Assembly: GCA_030589715.1 (NCBI GenBank)
Contig: JAUUVE010000069.1
Coordinates: 1 to 8,557, forward strand
Reading direction: 5' to 3'
DNA length: 8,557 nucleotides
Source: Desulfobacteraceae bacterium
GTDB lineage: Bacteria > Desulfobacterota > DSM-4660 > Desulfatiglandales > Desulfatiglandaceae
The notes under the pieces were generated by a model, which was given only the letters and a program-made list of their open reading frames with translations, had not been told where the DNA came from and searched no databases. Shown in pieces: positions 6,090-8,557 of the stretch; the stretch's first letter is position 1; the number at the start of each line of letters is the position of its first letter. The translations under genes and the position numbers were made by a program.

Positions 6090-6617
6090 ATGCCACAGTA
6101 TGAAGGTTTTGTAACAAAGACAGGCAGGAAAGGCGAGGCCGAAGTGGTGATTCAGCCCGAGAATGCAAGGATCATCGGTGCCTCCAACCTGAAAGTCTGC
6201 CACTCGGCCTCAGAGAGCTCAAGCATTTGTGTCAAGGCCGAAAACAGTGTCGGTGCGGAGGTGGGAGACCGTGTACGCATCAGGAGGGACGGAGGGGCAC
6301 TCATAAAGAATGCTGCAGCACTCGTGGGGATCCCCATCATGGGCCTCCTGGTAGGCCTTTCGGCTTCAGTCATTTTGCGTCATCCATTAAACATCTCCGT
6401 TTCAGGGCAACTGTTTATAGCATGCGCCGGGCTTCTATTAGGAGCATTCCTGGGAGTGTTTCTCTACCGCCGAATTTCTGGAGATCCCAGGCTTATGATC
6501 ATCCAGGTAATTCAGGGGGGAAGCTTTACGCAATCACTCACGGGGGAAGGCCTTCCCTGTTTTCAGAGTGGAACGAGCGCCTGTGAAGGTTGTGTTGGGG
6601 GAAGGGCAGGGGATTGA
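6090..6617 (+). CDS. RseC/MucC-like two-helix membrane protein
   Basis: A 175-residue protein with the layout of the RseC_MucC family (SoxR-reducing/RseC-type). It has an N-terminal small beta domain (EGFVTKTGRKGEAEVVIQ), a cysteine-bearing middle (C37, C47), the hallmark GAEVGDRVRI (55-64), and two membrane helices at about 73-96 and 104-127 joined by a short loop. Relatives modulate sigma-E or form part of Rnf/Rsx redox modules; no Rnf or rpoE/rseAB gene is in the window. The start at 6090 is chosen because AGGAG lies 5 nt upstream and family similarity begins there; the open frame reaches back to 5850 but crosses the phosphatase relic. The tail from about residue 144 to 175 is Gly/Ser/Cys-rich, with C157 and a CEGC pair at 165-168, and does not resemble the usual family end. 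The stop codon overlaps the repeat array at 6616. Confidence 0.72.
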   Translation: MPQYEGFVTKTGRKGEAEVVIQPENARIIGASNLKVCHSASESSSICVKAENSVGAEVGDRVRIRRDGGALIKNAAALVGIPIMGLLVGLSASVILRHPLNISVSGQLFIACAGLLLGAFLGVFLYRRISGDPRLMIIQVIQGGSFTQSLTGEGLPCFQSGTSACEGCVGGRAGD

Positions 6618-6643
6618 AAATTGTCCATTGAATATTGAAAATT
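6616..6643 (+). repeat. 7-bp unit array, left arm of an inverted pair
   Basis: Four consecutive 7-bp units: GAAAATT, GTCCATT, GAATATT, GAAAATT. The unit GAATATT is the reverse complement of the AATATTC unit repeated at 6767-6794, so the two 28-bp arrays form inverted arms that match at 24 of 28 positions when aligned end to end. The first unit overlaps the stop codon of the RseC-like gene. Confidence 0.75.
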
Positions 6644-6766
6644 TAAGGAATTCTTCTCTATTTGACTTACCAACAACTTATGTGATCATTCAACGAACGG
6701 GTGAAGGCGGCCTCTTAGCCTGACACCTCTATTGCTCGCTCATAAAAAGGCGAAGCTAGCCCCACC

Positions 6767-6794
6767 AATATTCAATATTCAATATTCAATTTTC
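6767..6794 (-). repeat. 7-bp unit array, right arm of the inverted pair
   Basis: Three exact AATATTC units followed by AATTTTC (+ strand reading), 28 bp in all, ending 20 bp before the stop codon of the downstream permease gene. Together with the left arm it brackets 123 bp (6644-6766) that contain no credible gene. That interior includes a weak hairpin-like GGGGCTAGCTTCGCC followed by five T on the - strand, which might act as a poor terminator for the permease operon. Confidence 0.75.
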
Positions 6795-6813
6795 TTGTCC
6801 GGGTTAGAGGCTC

Positions 6814-7641
6814 CTACCCCTTGACGGCCCCGGCGGAGAGACCAGTGACGATGCGCCGCTGGAAGAGCAGGACCATGACAACCAGTGGCGCTGTTGTAAT
6901 AAAGGAGGCTGCAGCGATCTCTCCCCACGGGACAATATGTTCTCCCTGGAAGAGGGCGATCCCCACAGGCATGGTCTGTCTTAGCGGATCGGTCATTATT
7001 AGAAGGGCAAGGAAAAACTCATTCCAGGCGTAAATAAAACAGAGGATAGAGGCCGTAAATAGCCCCGGGGCAGACAGGGGCAATATCACGCGCACCAGGG
7101 CCTTGAGCCTTGTGCAGCCATCCACCAGGGCAGCGGCTTCCAGCTCTTCTGGCATCTGCTGAAAAAATAGGGTCAAGATCCAGATTGCCAGGGGAAGGGT
7201 AAGGGCCACGTAAGGGAGCACGAGTCCTTGGTAGGTGTTGAGCCATCCCGCCATCTGCAGAAACCTCCAGATAGGCCCCACTATGGCGATCTGTGGAAAC
7301 ATAGCGCATGCAAGTATCCCCATCAGTATGAACTGAGCCCACCTGCGAGGCAGTCGGGCCAGGGCATATCCGGCCAGGGTGGCCAAAAAGATTGTCACCA
7401 GAGTTGTAGAGCCAGCAACGATGACGGAGTTTATCAGATAGTGGAGGATACCATAGTGTTCAATGGCAGAGCGAAAAAACTCCATGGAAAAGGTAGGCCA
7501 CCATTGTGGTGGGATGGCGGTTATCTGTGTCTGGGTCTTGAAGGCGGATGAGACAAACCACAAGAAAGGGGCCAGGGAGAAGCCTACCGTCAGGAGGACC
7601 CCGACAACAAATAGGGGCTTTCTTAATAACCCTCTTCTCAT
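6814..7641 (-). CDS. Sugar ABC transporter permease, MalG-like (CUT1)
   Basis: A 275-residue inner-membrane permease with about six helices. The cytoplasmic EAA loop that contacts the ATPase is at residues 165-191 (EELEAAALVDGCTRLKALVR, then ILPLSAPG). AWNEFFLAL (205-213) and the ending GLSAGAVKG are typical of MalG/SugB/ThuG-type subunits. The start at 7641 is set by the family N-terminus and by ATGA overlap with the stop of the preceding permease gene, with GGAGG 7 nt upstream; a longer in-frame reading from 7749 lies inside that gene and is rejected. It forms the translocation channel with the subunit encoded at 7638-8525. The likely substrate is a di- or oligosaccharide or a polyol, not resolvable from the permease alone. 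The gene ends 20 bp from the AATATTC array with no strong terminator. Confidence 0.93.
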   Translation of the reverse strand: MRRGLLRKPLFVVGVLLTVGFSLAPFLWFVSSAFKTQTQITAIPPQWWPTFSMEFFRSAIEHYGILHYLINSVIVAGSTTLVTIFLATLAGYALARLPRRWAQFILMGILACAMFPQIAIVGPIWRFLQMAGWLNTYQGLVLPYVALTLPLAIWILTLFFQQMPEELEAAALVDGCTRLKALVRVILPLSAPGLFTASILCFIYAWNEFFLALLIMTDPLRQTMPVGIALFQGEHIVPWGEIAAASFITTAPLVVMVLLFQRRIVTGLSAGAVKG

Positions 7642-8525
7642 GCCCTTGCCTCCAGCAAGCGTCGACCTACCGTCCGCAAATATATGATCGCAAGGAGCAA
7701 GACAATCAGGAATACAGATACGGATATGGCCGATCCGTACCCCATCCACCCTTCAACGAACATCTTCTTATACCCATAGAGCTGTAGTACATTGGTGGCA
7801 TCTGCTGGCCCCCCATGTGTCATTACAAAGGCCAGGTCGAACACGCGAAATGCATCTATGGTACGAAATAGCAGGGCCACGAGTAATGCGGGTCGAATAA
7901 GGGGCCAGGTTATGTGCCTAAAGCGTCGCCAGGCCCCAGCACCGTCGACCTTGGCAGCTCGATATAGCTCATCAGGGATGAGCTGGAGACCGGCCAAGAT
8001 CAACAAGGCAGCAAAGGATGATGTCTTCCATATATCTGCTATGATGATGGCGCACAGTGCGGAGCCAGGCAGGGCCAGCCATGGGATGTAACTGGTGGAC
8101 TCGGCCCCGAAGATCACATAGTTGATCATTCCATAGACATCGTTGAACAAGAATCGCCACATCTGTGCCGAGACCACCGTGGGGATGGCCCAGGGTATCA
8201 GCACACAGGCCCGCAGCATCCCACGACCGGGAAAACGATGGTTAATCAGAAGGGCTATGAGGAGACCGATCAGGAGTTCGAAGAATGTAGTGGTGGCCAC
8301 AAAGATTGCGGTGATCCAGAAAGAGTGACGGGCGACCGGGTCCCTGAGGAGTTCTACAAAATTGTCCAAACCTACAAAGGGGTTTTTGAGCTGGGGAAGG
8401 GCAATGATGTCCCGGTGGAAGCTTAGGAAGACCGACTGGCAAATGGGTGCTGCTATAAACAATAGGAGCACCAATATGACCGGGGCAAGCAAGACCAGGT
8501 AGAGCCTTTGGTCCCTCGGAGTCAT
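7638..8525 (-). CDS. Sugar ABC transporter permease, MalF-like (CUT1)
   Basis: A 295-residue inner-membrane permease with a short N-terminus and six predicted helices, like SugA/ThuF-type subunits and without the large periplasmic insert of E. coli MalF. The EAA loop is at 186-212 (ELYRAAKVDGAGAWRRFRHI, then TWPLIRP). FVMTHGGPADAT (233-244) is the usual CUT1 MalF-type signature. It pairs with the MalG-like subunit, whose start codon overlaps its stop by ATGA, indicating translational coupling in one operon. The ATG at 8525 itself overlaps the stop of an upstream frame by ATGA, and no strong ribosome site is visible, which fits coupling to that gene. Substrate-binding protein and ATPase genes are not visible here; the binding protein is most likely the gene just outside the window. 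Confidence 0.94.
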   Translation of the reverse strand: MTPRDQRLYLVLLAPVILVLLLFIAAPICQSVFLSFHRDIIALPQLKNPFVGLDNFVELLRDPVARHSFWITAIFVATTTFFELLIGLLIALLINHRFPGRGMLRACVLIPWAIPTVVSAQMWRFLFNDVYGMINYVIFGAESTSYIPWLALPGSALCAIIIADIWKTSSFAALLILAGLQLIPDELYRAAKVDGAGAWRRFRHITWPLIRPALLVALLFRTIDAFRVFDLAFVMTHGGPADATNVLQLYGYKKMFVEGWMGYGSAISVSVFLIVLLLAIIYLRTVGRRLLEARA

Positions 8526-8557
8526 TTCTGGATCATGGCCCCCAGTTTCAAGAATCT
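8522..8557 (-). CDS. 3' end of the preceding operon gene (partial)
   Basis: On the - strand the window starts with eleven open codons (RFLKLGAMIQK) and a TGA that overlaps the permease ATG as ATGA. It is the only one of the three frames that stays open until this overlap. In CUT1 operons the gene before the MalF-type subunit is usually the extracellular solute-binding protein, so this may be its C-terminus. The piece is too short to recognise. Confidence 0.35.
   Translation of the reverse strand, partial: RFLKLGAMIQK

Noticed and set aside
6710..6770. A strong terminator between the RseC-like gene and the permease operon
   Set aside because: Only short, imperfect stems with a T5 run were found. 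The clearer secondary structure is the long-range pairing of the two repeat arrays.
7642..7749. Longer start for the MalG-like permease
   Set aside because: The extra 36 residues lie inside the preceding permease gene and lack family similarity, while the ATGA overlap with GGAGG upstream fits 7641.

Overview
The window looks like a bacterial chromosome of mid-range GC (judged by eye at about 50%). It most resembles a free-living Gram-negative, possibly a Desulfobacterota-type anaerobe. That guess rests on an RseC-like membrane protein, a SpoIIE-type phosphatase relic and a BCP-type peroxiredoxin relic, and no rRNA or other marker gene confirms it. I see no tRNA, rRNA, CRISPR array, transposase or phage gene.

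Positions 1-1632: a 12-helix MFS transporter of the fosmidomycin-resistance (Fsr)-like type on the + strand faces a cold-shock protein gene on the - strand. The two share a near-ideal bidirectional terminator at 1375-1417. The cold-shock gene has a convincing promoter, a leader of about 130 nt with a perfect 10-bp stem-loop near its 5' end, and a strong Shine-Dalgarno.

Positions 1633-5059: a group II PLP-dependent aromatic-L-amino-acid decarboxylase (+) overlaps tail-to-tail by 17 bp with a small antibiotic-biosynthesis-monooxygenase (ABM) fold protein (-). A second Fsr-like MFS transporter (+) follows. A decarboxylase flanked by two MFS carriers suggests making or handling an aromatic amine or related small molecule, with export by MFS rather than by the usual APC-type amino acid/amine antiporter. 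This is inference from context.

Positions 5060-5981: a gene graveyard on the - strand. It holds the C-terminal third to half of a BCP/PrxQ peroxiredoxin, truncated and frameshifted with no peroxidatic cysteine. Next to it is a SpoIIE/RsbU-type PP2C phosphatase domain broken by at least two frameshifts and an in-frame TAG.

Positions 6012-6794: an RseC/MucC-like two-helix membrane protein (+) with its own candidate promoter and an unusual cysteine-containing tail. Its stop codon lies on the first unit of a 28-bp array of 7-bp units. A second array in inverted orientation lies 123 bp further on, and the pair looks like a small inverted-repeat element.

Positions 6814-8557: two permease genes of a CUT1 (maltose/trehalose-type) sugar ABC importer on the - strand, overlapping by ATGA. 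A last fragment, probably the 3' end of the preceding operon gene, overlaps the first permease in the same way. The binding protein and ATPase are not in the window.
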